DNA of 64,000 nt from Clostridia bacterium (GCA_028703495.1 JAQVMT010000001.1:215117-279116); one strand, 5' to 3'. Positions 46,544 to 58,500 are shown, counted from the first letter of the stretch. Notes: generated by a model not told the origin, from the sequence alone. A program made the numbers and translations.

Positions 46544-47287
46544 ATGTCAGGACATAGTAAATGGGCAAACAATAAGGCTAAGAAAGAAAAAGGTGACGCC
46601 CAAAGGGCAAGGATTTTCACAAAAATTGCAAGAGAAATCGGAGTGGCGGTGCGTGCCAGCGGCGCGGATCCCGACCACAACAGCAAACTTTACGATATTA
46701 TATTGAAAGCTCGCGCCAATAATATGCCTAACGACAATATCGCCAGAAGTATAAAAAAAGCTGCGGGCGACAACGACGGAGCTGTGTATGAAAGCCTAAT
46801 TTACGAGGGCTACGGTGTCGGAGGAAGCGCGGTAATCGTGGATGTCTTGACCGATAAAAAGAACAGAACAGCGGGAGATTTGCGCCATCTGTTCGATAAA
46901 TACGGTGGAAGTATGGGAACCACCAACTGTGCGCTTATAATGTTCGACAAGAAGGGAGTTATCGTATGCAAACGTCCCGACGGGGCATCCGAAGACGATA
47001 TCTACGAAATTGCCTTGGATTCGGGCTGCGACGATGTCTTGATTGACGAGGAGGTTTACGAGGTGTATACCGCGCCGAGCGACCTAAACGCAGTCAGAGT
47101 TTCACTCGAACAAGAAAAACAAACCGTAATGCAGGCTGAAATTGCCTATATGCCCAACAACACCGTGGATTTGACCGAAGAAAATTTGGAGCGTTTCACA
47201 AAAATGATTGAGCTTATGGAGGACAACGACGACGTCCAAAACGTTTACCACAACGTCAACCTTCCCGAAGAACCCGAGGAGGAATAG
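46544..47287 (+). CDS. YebC/PmpR family protein (TACO1-like)
   Basis: 247 residues. MSGHSKWANNKAKKEKGDAQRARIFTKIAREI is the family N-terminus; three-domain structure with an acidic cleft, ending in an acidic PEEPEEE tail. The family includes transcription regulators and translation factors that relieve ribosome stalling at proline stretches. AGAGGT before the ATG. Confidence 0.96.
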   Translation: MSGHSKWANNKAKKEKGDAQRARIFTKIAREIGVAVRASGADPDHNSKLYDIILKARANNMPNDNIARSIKKAAGDNDGAVYESLIYEGYGVGGSAVIVDVLTDKKNRTAGDLRHLFDKYGGSMGTTNCALIMFDKKGVIVCKRPDGASEDDIYEIALDSGCDDVLIDEEVYEVYTAPSDLNAVRVSLEQEKQTVMQAEIAYMPNNTVDLTEENLERFTKMIELMEDNDDVQNVYHNVNLPEEPEEE

Positions 47288-47556
47288 GACTTTTTCGTCC
47301 ATATTCACCGATCCCCTGTTCTTGTGAAATTAGTTTCGGCATTTGCACTTGCCATATTTGATCGGTTTTAGGTGCTCTAACGCCATTGCATTGCATTCGA
47401 CAAGCTTCGCTTGGCTTTCATTCTCGGTGAGTATACTAAAGGAGTAAGCCCCCGTAGGTTTTGAGAGCTAATTATAGATGATCAGCTTCAATGTGCTAAC
47501 CGAAGGCATAAGGGATACGTTGTTTAATTATTATTTAATTGATTGAGTTTTTAGAG

Positions 47557-47582
47557 TCCCCTCGGAAAACCGAGGGGATTTT
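47557..47582 (+). terminator. Terminator downstream of the YebC gene
   Basis: TCCCCTCGG-AAAA-CCGAGGGGA perfect hairpin followed by TTTT. Confidence 0.85.
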
Positions 47583-47760
47583 GCGTGTTCTATGAGACCT
47601 TATTTATTCTCCGCTTGCCCAAAAGTGCTATGCTACAATAAGTTGGATACGAAAGTGAAAAGTATCTCGAGGTGCTTTTTTTGCATATCCTTTGTATTAT
47701 TCATAAATTTTATCGAAATAAATAAAGCCGTAATCTCCATACTTTATGAACGAGACGTTT

Positions 47761-47902
47761 TCGATTCTATTTGTACACATTTCAGCTCTTTTTTGAATTT
47801 TATTCTCCAAGCTGTACGAACAAAGCTCCTTTCGATTCTATTTGTACACTTTTCAGCTCCTTTTTGATAATTATTCTCCAAGCTGCACGAATAAAGCTCT
47901 TA
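47761..47902. repeat. 71-bp tandem duplication
   Basis: TCGATTCTATTTGTACAC begins at 47761 and 47832; the two units are nearly identical through TATTCTCCAAGCTG and AAAGCTC. No coding pattern. Confidence 0.85.
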
Positions 47903-48058
47903 TCGGCTCGGTTAAAACTCTTTTTTTATCTTTCTTGGTTAAAATATCCGCAAATATTCAGATACAGGAATTATTGCGCGCTTTTAGAGTGTGAATTTTG
48001 ATAATACCTAGTAATAAGATAAAGCGAAAAAACAAGTACAAGTTTTTCTAATGAGCCA

Positions 48059-48087
48059 TTGACTTTGAGATGAAAGTGTGCTACAAT
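48059..48087 (+). promoter_or_regulatory. Promoter of the second giant protease gene
   Basis: TTGACT (48059-48064), 17-bp spacer, TACAAT (48082-48087). Gives a leader of about 465 nt. Confidence 0.65.
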
Positions 48088-48559
48088 GCCGTAAATGCAA
48101 AAAATTTTAATTATTGCAATATCTTAGTGCTAGGAGAACACAAAGACATCACGTGCAAAAGCAGCTACTTTGAATCAATTCCCGATAACGATGAGGTTGA
48201 GATAGCGGTCGTGCAGGCAAAAGCAGCTACTTGGAATAAAATACACATTCGGTATGCTGTAAAAGTTGTCTTACGAGAAACAGCACGATACAAACATAAC
48301 AAAAGCCGACTGCGTTCCCACGCAATAGTTGATGTGTTTACGGTGATAAAAACGAAGTTTTGCGGATTCACTCTATGAACCGCTTGATACGCATATAGAA
48401 TACGGATTTTCGAGAGAAGCTTTCTTGCCGAAGCATTATAAAGCAGAGCTATGTGATTTAAGGTGAAGGGAGGGATGCTCAAGCTGCGTGTTCGACTCGG
48501 TGTATTTATCGGTGATTGGTCTTTATTCGCTTGACAATGATTTCTTAGGAGGTAACACA

Positions 48560-51500
48560 ATGAAAGGCAAAACAAAAGTAGTGGTCTTGATGCTTATCGC
48601 GGCAATTGTATTCAGTTGCACGGCGTTTGGCGCGGGCTTTGCCGAAGATGCAAGCGGTTCGACGATATTGAACATACGCAAGGCGGATGTGGCTGTCGAC
48701 GGGCTTAAGCTTGCAGGAGAGGCGGTAAACGTAACACAGAGCGAGTTGTTCGGTGACGACGATCTACTGTGGGTTATGGTCAGACTGGACGAGGGTTTGG
48801 TCGGACTGTATCTGGATGGAAACGTGAGAGGCACATTTGCAGACTATGCGAAAAGCAAGGAAGGGCAAATGATTACCGAACAAATGCTTGACGAGCAGGC
48901 GGCGGTGCTGGATTTGATGAACGGCAAGGGAATCGATTACACGATATCTCACAGATACACGACACTTTTAAATGGTATGGCGGTGCAAATCAAGCATTCG
49001 CAAATCGATACATTAAAAGCGATTGCAGGTGTGAAAAATGTGTACATATCGGAGTTTTACGATGTACCCGAGACGACTTACGGAACTAACGGTTCGATAT
49101 CGAGCGCATTTGACCTTAACGGAATGATGAGCAACGAAACAGGCTATAACGGTGAAGGCACGGTTATAGCAATTTTAGATACAGGCTTGGATTATGAACA
49201 CTCGGCTTTCAACAGTGCGATATCCAATCCTACCATCAATTTTGAAAATTTGAGTGCGCTTACGCAATCTTTGTATTGCACCCAATTGGTGGGAGCCGAT
49301 AACATTGCCGAGTATGCTTATATAAATGAAAAAGTACCGTTCGGTTTTGACTATGCCGATATGGATAACGATGTTATTCCCGATATAGGTGCAGTGTGGG
49401 ATTACGGCGGATACCACGGAACGCACGTTGCGGGTATTGCCGCAGGCGACGACGATCAAATTACCGCTGCAGCAAGTCAGGCGCAGCTAGCAATATTCAA
49501 GGTATTTAGTGACTATTCGGGTGGAGCATATATGACAGATATCGTTGCCGCATTAGGTGACGTTTTGGTATTGGGTTGCGATGTTGCCAATTTAAGTTTG
49601 GGTTCGGCTGCAGGCTTTACAGCCGAGGATCCCAATGCTGCCGCATTCATCAACGAGATATACGATCTGATTGCGCAAACAGGCTTGATAATGTGCTGCT
49701 CGACGGGTAACGACAATCCCCAAGACCAGTCGCTTCTGAATCTAACGAGTAATCCGGACAACGGAATTGTGGGAAGTCCCGCTTCCTACAACGGAACACT
49801 GGGAATAGGTTCTATCGACAATGCGGTGCTGATGCTTGCCGACTTTAACGGTACTGACATCTATTTGGTTAACGCCGTGGATTCGGACAGCAAAAAGTAT
49901 GATTTTTATTCGTTGCTGGGCGAAAAAACGACGGCTGCTTTTGACTTTGTGGCTTTAGATGCTTTCGGATACGAAGCAGACTATGAGGGATTGGACGTTA
50001 CGGGTAAAATCGTATTGATTCCTCGTGGAGAGATATCCTTCCAAGAAAAGCAAGAGATTGCCGCTCAAATGGGCGCGATTGCCTGCTTAGTTATCAATAC
50101 GGACGAAAACGAGATAGTAAATATGGTTATAGGGGATCTCAAGATACCTACCGCGTGCGTTGTGCTAAATGAGAATTCGTTAGCAATGTTTGAGGCTGCA
50201 ACGGGTTCGATGACCTTTGACAAGAGCGCGATGATGCTCAATATTTCGTCTTATTCATCGGCGGGTGTTTTGTCCGATTTGACGATCGGCGTCGATGTTG
50301 TCGGCGTCGGCGGAAGCGTAAGATCTTCCATTAACGCATGGTTCGATATGATTAACGATACGGAAGGCTACGTTGTTATGAGCGGAACGAGTATGTCTTC
50401 GCCCAACGTTGCGTCTACCTTTGCGGTATTGAAGGGCTATTTGAAGCAGATGTATCCCGAAAAGTCAAACATAGAGTTGAGGGAGCTTTGCTATCAGGTA
50501 ATGATGAGTACGGCTTATGCCATGACGGATGCGGACGGCAATTATGTATCGCCGCGTTATCAGGGCGCAGGTTTGGTCGATGTAAACAATGCTGTTGCCG
50601 CAGAGGCTTATTTGACGGTTACAGGAAGCGACAGAGTTAAGCTCTCGCTCGGCGATGACGAGGAGAAGACAGGTATTTATACCCTTAGCTTCAATTTGGT
50701 AAACGTAAGCGAGAACGCAAAAACCTTTGACATTAAGGCGACTGCCGCAACGGCTTTGGCTGCAAACGATAGAATTACCGCTGGCACATATGCGTTTGAG
50801 GGATTCGACGTGACCTACAGTGCCAAAAACGGAGTTATCGAAGGTAACTCCATTACGGTTGAAGGCGGACAAACGGCAAAAGTAAAGGTTGTTATCGTTT
50901 TATCCGAAAATAACAAGGCATATCTGGAAGAAAACTATGTAAACGGCGGTTACGTCGAGGGCTACGTGGTTTTGGCGGAAGCAGACGGAATCGATTTAAG
51001 TATTCCTTATGTCGCTTTTTACGGCGATTGGGAACAAGCTCCTATCTTCGAGCCTACTTACTTTGAGTATTTGGAAGGTGCACCAGTTCAGGGTACGGTT
51101 GTCGATATTCTCGCGGCTATGGTTCTGGGCAGCGCCGGAAATATCACGATTATAACCACATACGGCTTGGGCAGATATTACTATGCGACCGACTTCGGTG
51201 TGGAATCTCCCAAAGGCTCCGAGGACTATATCTCCTTGGGATATACCGGATCGGTTTACTGCTTGTCGTTCGGAACCTTGCGTAATCTCGACAATATGGA
51301 GATCAAGATTTTCGACAAGTACACGGGCGGCGAGGTAATATGTGATTATCTCGTTAATATCAAAAAGAATTTTTACAGTGATGGCTGGACAATAACAGAG
51401 ATTGAAGTTTCGTTTTCGGGTTTATCTCCCAAGACTATGGGCTTTATGAACAATCAATCGCTGATTTTGAAAATCAACGGCAGCTTTAACGGCGTATGGA

Positions 51501-54500
51501 GTGAAGATAGTATCGAATTCCCGATTTTCATCGATATGGAAGCGGCTACACTCAACAGTGCGGAGCTGAGAACAGAGGAAGAAAACACATTGCTTGACAT
51601 CGATGTTTACGACAATCACTATTTGCAGTGCGTCGGTTTCTACACAAGTAACGGTGAGGGCGGATTGTCGGCATTAAGCGATTACGCAGCTCCCGTTTAC
51701 GAATTTACACCGTTTACAAACAATAAGCTTACATTGAATATCACAAAGTATATGGATGATATCGTTGACAACACGTTTGCAATCGGACTTATCGACTATG
51801 CAAACAATAAATCCATATATTATATCGAGCTTCCGAATGAGGGGGAAGAAGTTAATGCAGTTACAATAACCGAGGATTACGAAATAAGCGAGGATGCAAT
51901 TGTTCATTCTTTTTCGAACGAGGAAGAAATGAAGTCGATCTTTGCCAATGCAAAAGTGCAATCCAAGCTTTTGAAGGAAAAGTACTCGGTTAACGCCGAA
52001 GGCGAGGATGAAGTTGAAGAATTCGTGGTCGAGAACGGCGTGCTTGTCGCTTATAACGGCGAAGGCGGCGACGTTGTAATTCCCGGAGATTTGGGTATTA
52101 CGACAATCGGCCAATACTGTTTCTTCGATACAGGTCATATCACGTCGATGGTTATTCCCGAAGGTGTAACAGTAATCGACAGCTATGCGTTTTTCGCAGC
52201 GTATTCCATCAAGACGATATCTCTTCCCACCACCTTGGAAAAGGTGAATGATTTGGGAATGTATTGTATGAGTCAGCTTACCGAGTTGGATTATTCTAAC
52301 ACGAAAGTAAACTACTTCGGAAGAATGGCGTTAGGCGGAAACAACTACATTAAGAATTTGATTATACCTGACAACGGCACGGTAATCAATGTTGACGGTT
52401 GGCAATTGATGACCGCCTTGGAAACGTTGGAATTCAAGTGTGAAGTCGGAATTATGAGAAGGGCGTTAAGCGGATTCGTAAGCCTGAAGACATTGGACTT
52501 CGATAAGAATGTTAACAGAATAACCGGAGTGACGTTATTGGGCGCGAATAAGCTTACGACCATTACTTTCCATGGAAACCTCAACAGTTTTGGCGACGAA
52601 GATGGTTGGGAGTCCACTTGCCCCGCCCTGACTTCTATTACAACTGTTAATTTTATGGGCGATGTTGGAAGTATTGCGGGCGTATCGTTTAGCAAATGTC
52701 CTCAGCTTCGTGAAGTTAACTTCTATGGCAACTTAGGAAGTTTGGGTACGAAAGCTTTCGGACACAGCGATAAGTTGACATCCTTTAACGTAATGCCGGG
52801 AAACGAGTATTTGGTTAAGGACGATTATGGAATCGTATACGACAAGGCTATGACGACAACCTTCGTTCCTTCAAGCTGGGACTATGACGGAGAAGTTATC
52901 ATACCGGATACGGTTACTAATTTAAGGCTGGGCGAATCGGGTATGGCAATCGACAGCATAAGTATAAGCTACCAATGCGACGATTTCGGTAATGCCTTTA
53001 CGGGTTCCTTTGCCTTTAGCTCTTACACGACCTCGGATAAGCCTTTGCTTAAGAAGCTGACGTTGCCCGAGGGCATAACCGAGCTTCCTTACAACGCATT
53101 GAGAAACTTTGTAAATTTAGGTGAAGCTAATCTCGGAAATATTACGAGTTTCGGACAGGAAAGCTTATACAGAACGGGCTTCACATCGTTGATATTCGGC
53201 GATAAAGTCGAATATATCGGTGCTCAGGCTTGGTTCGGCTGTGCAAAGCTTACCGAATTGGTATTCGATGTAACAAAATATGATGTGGCAGAGCTGGGAT
53301 ATTACGGATTATACGGCGGCTTGGAGTCGATGACGGAAATTGTTGTTCCCGAGGAAATCGGTGCGTCCGAAAGGGGATTGTTTGTGGAATCTACGGGCTT
53401 GCAAAAGATCACATTCCTTAATACATCGGCTACTAGCTTGGGATCCTCCATATTCAACGGTTGTAGCTCGCTAACCGAGGTTATCGGCATCGAAGGCATT
53501 GCTACGGTTGGTTCCGCGGCATTCTACAGATGCTCATCGCTTAAATCCATCGATCTGCCAAACTTGGTACAAATTGCAGATGTCGGATTTGCCTCTTGTT
53601 CTTCCTTGGAATATGTAAATTACGGCGATAAGCTGGCTTCCGTCGGTTATAATGCGTTTTACCGATGCGTTTCGTTGAAGGAGATCTACGTTACGCAGTA
53701 TATGTCAAGCGTTGACTTCGACAATGTATACATTGACTGTAACGCACTGGAAAACATAAGAGTTAACGAAAACAACCCCTATTTTGCTTCCATTGATGGC
53801 GCACTTTACAACAAAGCAGTTACTAGGTTGATAAAGTATCCTTCGTTGAAGACCGATGATAGCTATGAAATTCCCGAGACCGTCAAGTCTGTGGGTTCGT
53901 ACGTATTCGCGGGCGCAATATACCTTAAGGAAGTAACCATGCTGGGAGTAATCGGTGTCAACTCGTACGCCTTTGACGGTTCTGCATTGGAGATTGCATA
54001 TGTAAGAGATTTGAAAGAAATCGATTATTTCGCCTTCTACAACTGCAACCTGAAGCAAATCGATTTGAGCAACGTTACCTATATCGGCGGTTGTGCGTTC
54101 AAGGGCTGCGACCTGTCCGAGGTAGTGATTAACGAAGTAGCTTGGATCGGAGTCGGCGTATTCGACGGCAACGTGAATCTCGAAAAGGTAACACTAAACA
54201 ACACCTTCCGCTTTGACTTCAGTATGACGTTTGGCGGTTGCACTGGCATTAAGGAAGTCGTTCTTGGCGACAACTGCACGGCGTTCGTTATCGAAGGCGA
54301 TATGCTTATGAGTGCCGATAAGGACGTTCTCTATAAGTATTTCGGTACTGCCGAGGAATTGACAATACCCGAGGGTATCGTAAAGGTCGGCGCAATTTCG
54401 TTCGTAAACAACACTACGCTTACAAAGGTAACCTTCCCGACGACATTGAAGGTTATCGGCGACAAGGCGTTCTTCGGTGCGACCAAGCTTACGGCTTATG

Positions 54501-55063
54501 AGTTCTTGGGAACGAATGCCCCGATACTTGAATGTGATTATGTGGAAGGACAAAGCTATATGTACGCAAACTTCTGCGATTATATTTTCAATGATATAAG
54601 CTTGACCGTTTATCACCCTGTATCGAACAGCTATGAAACGGTTATTTGGAATTTGTACTTTGACACTCATTATGAAATGACCGAAGAGGGCTATGTTCAG
54701 ATTGAGAATATTGCCGTTCTTCAGGTTAGAGCGCTTATCGATACTCTTTCCAAATTGAGTGGAGAAACCTACGAAAAGGCTGTTGCAAAGGCGAGAGCGG
54801 CTTACAACACGTTAAGCGTTAAGGAGCAGGCCGAAGTATCCAATTACAACCTGTTGCTTGTAGCAGAGCAAACAATAAGCAACACCGAAGACAAGGACGA
54901 GGAAACCTCGATGTCGCAAAATAACGGCGAATCCGATTCCGCTTTAAGCTGCGCAACTGTCGGCGGTAACGGAGGAAGCTTCGGAACGGGAGCTGCTATG
55001 CTGTTGCTGTGCTTGGGCTTTGCGGCTGTATTGCTTAAAAAGCGCGTAGGCGCGAACAAATAA
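48560..55063 (+). CDS. Second giant S8 subtilisin-like surface protein with LRR_5 repeats
   Basis: 2167 residues from the ATG at 48560 (TTAGGAGG upstream; the longer frame to 48488 has no RBS). Sec signal peptide (hydrophobic core to about residue 25). Subtilisin triad Asp207 (ILDTGLDYEH), His286 (HGTHVAGI), Ser611 (SGTSMSSPN), with a PA insert near 475 (YEGLDVTGKIVLIPRG). Fn3-like domains, then LRR_5 repeats at about 1153-2033, a helical domain (about 2050-2105; EKAVAKARAAYNTLSVKEQ), and a C-terminal Gly-rich segment, hydrophobic stretch and KKR tail. Same plan as the protein at 11342-19585, but membrane-anchored at the C-terminus, not at an N-terminal lipid. Secreted protease/adhesin. Confidence 0.92.
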   Translation: MKGKTKVVVLMLIAAIVFSCTAFGAGFAEDASGSTILNIRKADVAVDGLKLAGEAVNVTQSELFGDDDLLWVMVRLDEGLVGLYLDGNVRGTFADYAKSKEGQMITEQMLDEQAAVLDLMNGKGIDYTISHRYTTLLNGMAVQIKHSQIDTLKAIAGVKNVYISEFYDVPETTYGTNGSISSAFDLNGMMSNETGYNGEGTVIAILDTGLDYEHSAFNSAISNPTINFENLSALTQSLYCTQLVGADNIAEYAYINEKVPFGFDYADMDNDVIPDIGAVWDYGGYHGTHVAGIAAGDDDQITAAASQAQLAIFKVFSDYSGGAYMTDIVAALGDVLVLGCDVANLSLGSAAGFTAEDPNAAAFINEIYDLIAQTGLIMCCSTGNDNPQDQSLLNLTSNPDNGIVGSPASYNGTLGIGSIDNAVLMLADFNGTDIYLVNAVDSDSKKYDFYSLLGEKTTAAFDFVALDAFGYEADYEGLDVTGKIVLIPRGEISFQEKQEIAAQMGAIACLVINTDENEIVNMVIGDLKIPTACVVLNENSLAMFEAATGSMTFDKSAMMLNISSYSSAGVLSDLTIGVDVVGVGGSVRSSINAWFDMINDTEGYVVMSGTSMSSPNVASTFAVLKGYLKQMYPEKSNIELRELCYQVMMSTAYAMTDADGNYVSPRYQGAGLVDVNNAVAAEAYLTVTGSDRVKLSLGDDEEKTGIYTLSFNLVNVSENAKTFDIKATAATALAANDRITAGTYAFEGFDVTYSAKNGVIEGNSITVEGGQTAKVKVVIVLSENNKAYLEENYVNGGYVEGYVVLAEADGIDLSIPYVAFYGDWEQAPIFEPTYFEYLEGAPVQGTVVDILAAMVLGSAGNITIITTYGLGRYYYATDFGVESPKGSEDYISLGYTGSVYCLSFGTLRNLDNMEIKIFDKYTGGEVICDYLVNIKKNFYSDGWTITEIEVSFSGLSPKTMGFMNNQSLILKINGSFNGVWSEDSIEFPIFIDMEAATLNSAELRTEEENTLLDIDVYDNHYLQCVGFYTSNGEGGLSALSDYAAPVYEFTPFTNNKLTLNITKYMDDIVDNTFAIGLIDYANNKSIYYIELPNEGEEVNAVTITEDYEISEDAIVHSFSNEEEMKSIFANAKVQSKLLKEKYSVNAEGEDEVEEFVVENGVLVAYNGEGGDVVIPGDLGITTIGQYCFFDTGHITSMVIPEGVTVIDSYAFFAAYSIKTISLPTTLEKVNDLGMYCMSQLTELDYSNTKVNYFGRMALGGNNYIKNLIIPDNGTVINVDGWQLMTALETLEFKCEVGIMRRALSGFVSLKTLDFDKNVNRITGVTLLGANKLTTITFHGNLNSFGDEDGWESTCPALTSITTVNFMGDVGSIAGVSFSKCPQLREVNFYGNLGSLGTKAFGHSDKLTSFNVMPGNEYLVKDDYGIVYDKAMTTTFVPSSWDYDGEVIIPDTVTNLRLGESGMAIDSISISYQCDDFGNAFTGSFAFSSYTTSDKPLLKKLTLPEGITELPYNALRNFVNLGEANLGNITSFGQESLYRTGFTSLIFGDKVEYIGAQAWFGCAKLTELVFDVTKYDVAELGYYGLYGGLESMTEIVVPEEIGASERGLFVESTGLQKITFLNTSATSLGSSIFNGCSSLTEVIGIEGIATVGSAAFYRCSSLKSIDLPNLVQIADVGFASCSSLEYVNYGDKLASVGYNAFYRCVSLKEIYVTQYMSSVDFDNVYIDCNALENIRVNENNPYFASIDGALYNKAVTRLIKYPSLKTDDSYEIPETVKSVGSYVFAGAIYLKEVTMLGVIGVNSYAFDGSALEIAYVRDLKEIDYFAFYNCNLKQIDLSNVTYIGGCAFKGCDLSEVVINEVAWIGVGVFDGNVNLEKVTLNNTFRFDFSMTFGGCTGIKEVVLGDNCTAFVIEGDMLMSADKDVLYKYFGTAEELTIPEGIVKVGAISFVNNTTLTKVTFPTTLKVIGDKAFFGATKLTAYEFLGTNAPILECDYVEGQSYMYANFCDYIFNDISLTVYHPVSNSYETVIWNLYFDTHYEMTEEGYVQIENIAVLQVRALIDTLSKLSGETYEKAVAKARAAYNTLSVKEQAEVSNYNLLLVAEQTISNTEDKDEETSMSQNNGESDSALSCATVGGNGGSFGTGAAMLLLCLGFAAVLLKKRVGANK

Positions 55064-55594
55064 AACTATTTCGGCTTGATGTCAATCTCAAGCCTCTACC
55101 GCAACGATTCTACTATCGGCAATGACGATTCGTCCAACGGAATGGAAACAAACCGTTTAAGGTCGTCGGTGCAAGATAATCTCTTAAAATCGGAATCGTT
55201 GCGGCAACTAAATTATACGTACGTCGCATCGACTTGCGAATGTGCGAGCTTTTCGGAGTCGCAGCCCTTATCGTGTCGGTATCGGTTTGCGGCTCCTTTT
55301 TTAGATTATGGGTATCATAAAAATATAATACAAACACTTGACTTAAGAAAACTAATATGTTAATATTTAGTAAACTTTGTGAAAATTCGGTATTTTCGAT
55401 ATTGCCATCATTCACTCTTTGAGCCGATCGCAGATGTAATATAAGCGAGTAGCATGTCTATTATTTTTCGAAAAAATAGTGGAATATCGGGTCAATATAA
55501 TATGCGGTCGGATCGTCTAGAATGATTTGACTAAAAGGCGTGACTGTCGGAGCATGAGAAAAGAGGATTTTTGCATGGAAAAAGGAGGAAAAAA
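55064..55594. other. Intergenic region before the five-module gene
   Basis: 531 bp; nothing but the promoter at 55338-55366 was recognised. No terminator was found after the protease gene, so read-through is possible. Confidence 0.5.
55338..55366 (+). promoter_or_regulatory. Promoter of the five-module protein gene
   Basis: TTGACT (55338-55343), 17-bp spacer, TAATAT (55361-55366). The leader is about 225 nt. Confidence 0.7.
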
Positions 55595-58500
55595 ATGAAA
55601 AAGGGAATTATTATCGCAATTTGTGCCGCTGTCGTGGTGTTGGCTGTCGTACTGATCTTGATCTTTACGTTGGGCGGAAACGGCATAACAGAGGGCGCGC
55701 AGGACTGGCCCGCATCGGGCGTGTTCAAGGGCTTGCCAAAGGCGGCGGATGCCGTGGACGATCTGAAGGTGGTTGAAGACGGAGACAAAACCACATACAC
55801 TCTCTACGTTAAATCAATGGCTTACAGTGACTATTATGCGTATTGCCAAAAGCTTGAGAATGATGGTTACGTCGGAACCGAAGGTACGGTCGAGCAGGTT
55901 TTGGGGGCAAAACCTACTTCGTTCAGATCTAATGAGTTCTCGGAATCTTATATACTTAAGGGAGAATGGAACGCAAAAAAGGATGGAAATTACGTCGGCG
56001 TCAACTATGATTCGAGCGGCGAAAACAATTTCGTCATGAAGGTAATGAATTACGACCCGAACGCACCCGAGGAAGGAGAATTACCGAGCTTTAACACGCC
56101 TGCCGAATACACCTTCACATTTGTTGAGGTCGACAACGGCGTGGAAACAAGTACCACGATCATCAGGGACGCTACTCGTTTATACATGGTTATCGAGACG
56201 GGGGACACCGCGGATCAAACCTATATGCGTAAGGAGGCGGACGGCTCCTTCACCTATGCATCGGGCAACGGTACAAGCTGGTTGAGTATCGAGCAAATCT
56301 CTGCAGGAGAAGAAGCGAATACATTGATTACATATACGGAGGCGCTTGCATCTGCATATTGGTTCATGTTCAATCCGAGCTATGTTTTGGCGTTAACACA
56401 ATACGATTTTGTAAAGGGAGCGAACGAAACTCTCACCGTTAACGGAAAAAGCGTCAAATGTGACACTTATTCGTACAGCGATGGTGACAATAATGCTAAA
56501 TTCTGGGTGGGTACATCAACCGGTATGATGTACAAACTGGTTGCCACCGAGGTTTCTGAAGGTGAAACCGATACTACCGAGTATGCGGTAACCTTTTTCT
56601 CCACGACGGCGGACTTTTCAAGTGTAAATGAGCCGGAAGCAGGTCAAAAGGTATCCTTGGATTTCACCCTAAAACTTCCCGACGAATACGGTTACACGAT
56701 GTTCTTCCAAAAATCTAAAGGCGGATTTGAAAAAGAGAGCTACTCCGCCGAGGTGCAAAAGGACAATGAAGCCAACGGAACAAACTATTATATTAAGCAA
56801 ATATACGAAACAAAGGGATCGTACTACCGCGATCTAGGCAACGGAACGTGGGAGATGTGGACGTATGAAAACGGTTGGAAGAATGAGTACGACAAAATTG
56901 TCGATAAGGCGTACCTTGACGCACAACTTGCCGATATTCATGCTTTGCTGTGTTGGCACACTATTTTGACCGAGGACGAGAATAACAAGGTTGAGTATTT
57001 GATGACACTCGAAGGCATCGAGTATTACTCTATCATGATAGACGATGAGGAGTACAGTTTTCAATTGTATTCCAATACCCGAGTAATTTGCGGCTATATG
57101 ACCTATGCGGAAAGCGGTTTGGACTACGACTATATCAGTTGCGAGCTTGTGGACGAGTGGACGCAGTTCACAAGACCGTTAAAATACAATCAAGGAGATG
57201 TAGACGGTGCCTTGCCCGAATATACTCTTCCCGACGTGTTCGAGCTGACCGCGGTAAAAGGCACTTATGTCGAGCGTTTGATGCGTTTGGAGAACGGCAG
57301 TATCTTCAAGCAGACGGGCTATGTACGCGACGGCAGCATCGATATCGATTATACCTACTACTACGAATTGCTGACCGACGGAAGCTACCAAAGCTATCAG
57401 TTTAAAAACGATGCTTGGAACAAGTCAACGGTAAAGACCTCCTCGGCAGTTGCTCAAGAGATAGAACAATTCGAGTCGAACTATGTTAAATGGGCGAAGA
57501 ACAACGCCTCCGAATACGAAATCGAAGACTTGGGCGATGTTCAATACAAAGGAGCCACGTGCGGCAGCTATAAAATGACCAACGAGTACTACGAGGACGA
57601 CTACGTTTTGGTTTACATCAACGACTTGGGAATGACCGTTATGGAGCTGTACCACGAGGAAGGCTACAAAGACGAGGTTGTATTCGAGGTTACCTTCAAC
57701 AGAAATCCTAATCCGTTGGACTATGTTGCCAATCTGCCCGAAACGATAGAGGTCAATAAATTCCCGACGAGCTATGCCGTGTCATATAACTATTCATTAA
57801 GCTACAATGGGGGATCGGCATTGACGGAATACACCGTATACGTTACGCCTTCAAGCGTGATGATACTTGTAATAACGTACGGCACTTCGCTTTACACGTA
57901 TGTCGAGCAGATCGACGGTGTTTACCATGAGTGGGGCGGAACTACTGCGGACGGCTTGGAATATTACGGTACGGTTAACAAAGAGGTTTTTGACGAGCTT
58001 GCGAACAAAGCGGCAAACGATTTTATGGATATTTCCGAATACAATTCGCTTGTCAAGGTAGGAAACGTTAATTATTTAGGTAAGGCTTGCGTTGAGTATA
58101 ATGCTCTTAAAAGCGGTGCAGACTGCAACATCTATGTGGACAACGAAACGGGTTTGGTATTTAAGTTTTCGAGTACATACGTGTACACATCGCTGTACGA
58201 GGTTACCTCCTATAGTACCACCGTACCCAAGATCGAAGTAACCGTGCCGGAAAAGGTTGATTTACCCGACTTTTCTTCGCCCGAATACTACACCTTGACA
58301 TTAATACAAACCGAGAACGACGAGACCGAAACGATTACCGCGATAAAGGGCGAGACAGAGCTTTGCATTGTCGAGTTGAGTTCTGATGGCGAGAAATACA
58401 TAACCTACATCAAACTCCACGAGGACGGAAGCTTCACATACGCGACGGGCAACGGAGAGGAGTGGTACAACATCGAAGAATACACAGAAGATGATATCTC

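Larger units (their letters stand above)
47288..48559. other. Long intergenic region before the second giant protease
   Basis: 1.27 kb. Holds the YebC terminator, a 71-bp tandem duplication (47761-47902) and a promoter at 48059-48087. Open frames such as 48070-48378 lack an RBS and begin upstream of the -10, so they are not counted as genes. GCAAAAGCAGCTACTT occurs twice (near 48156 and 48212). Confidence 0.55.

Noticed and set aside
48070-48378. 102-residue plus-strand ORF before the protease
   Set aside because: It begins upstream of the -10 of the only good promoter and has no RBS.
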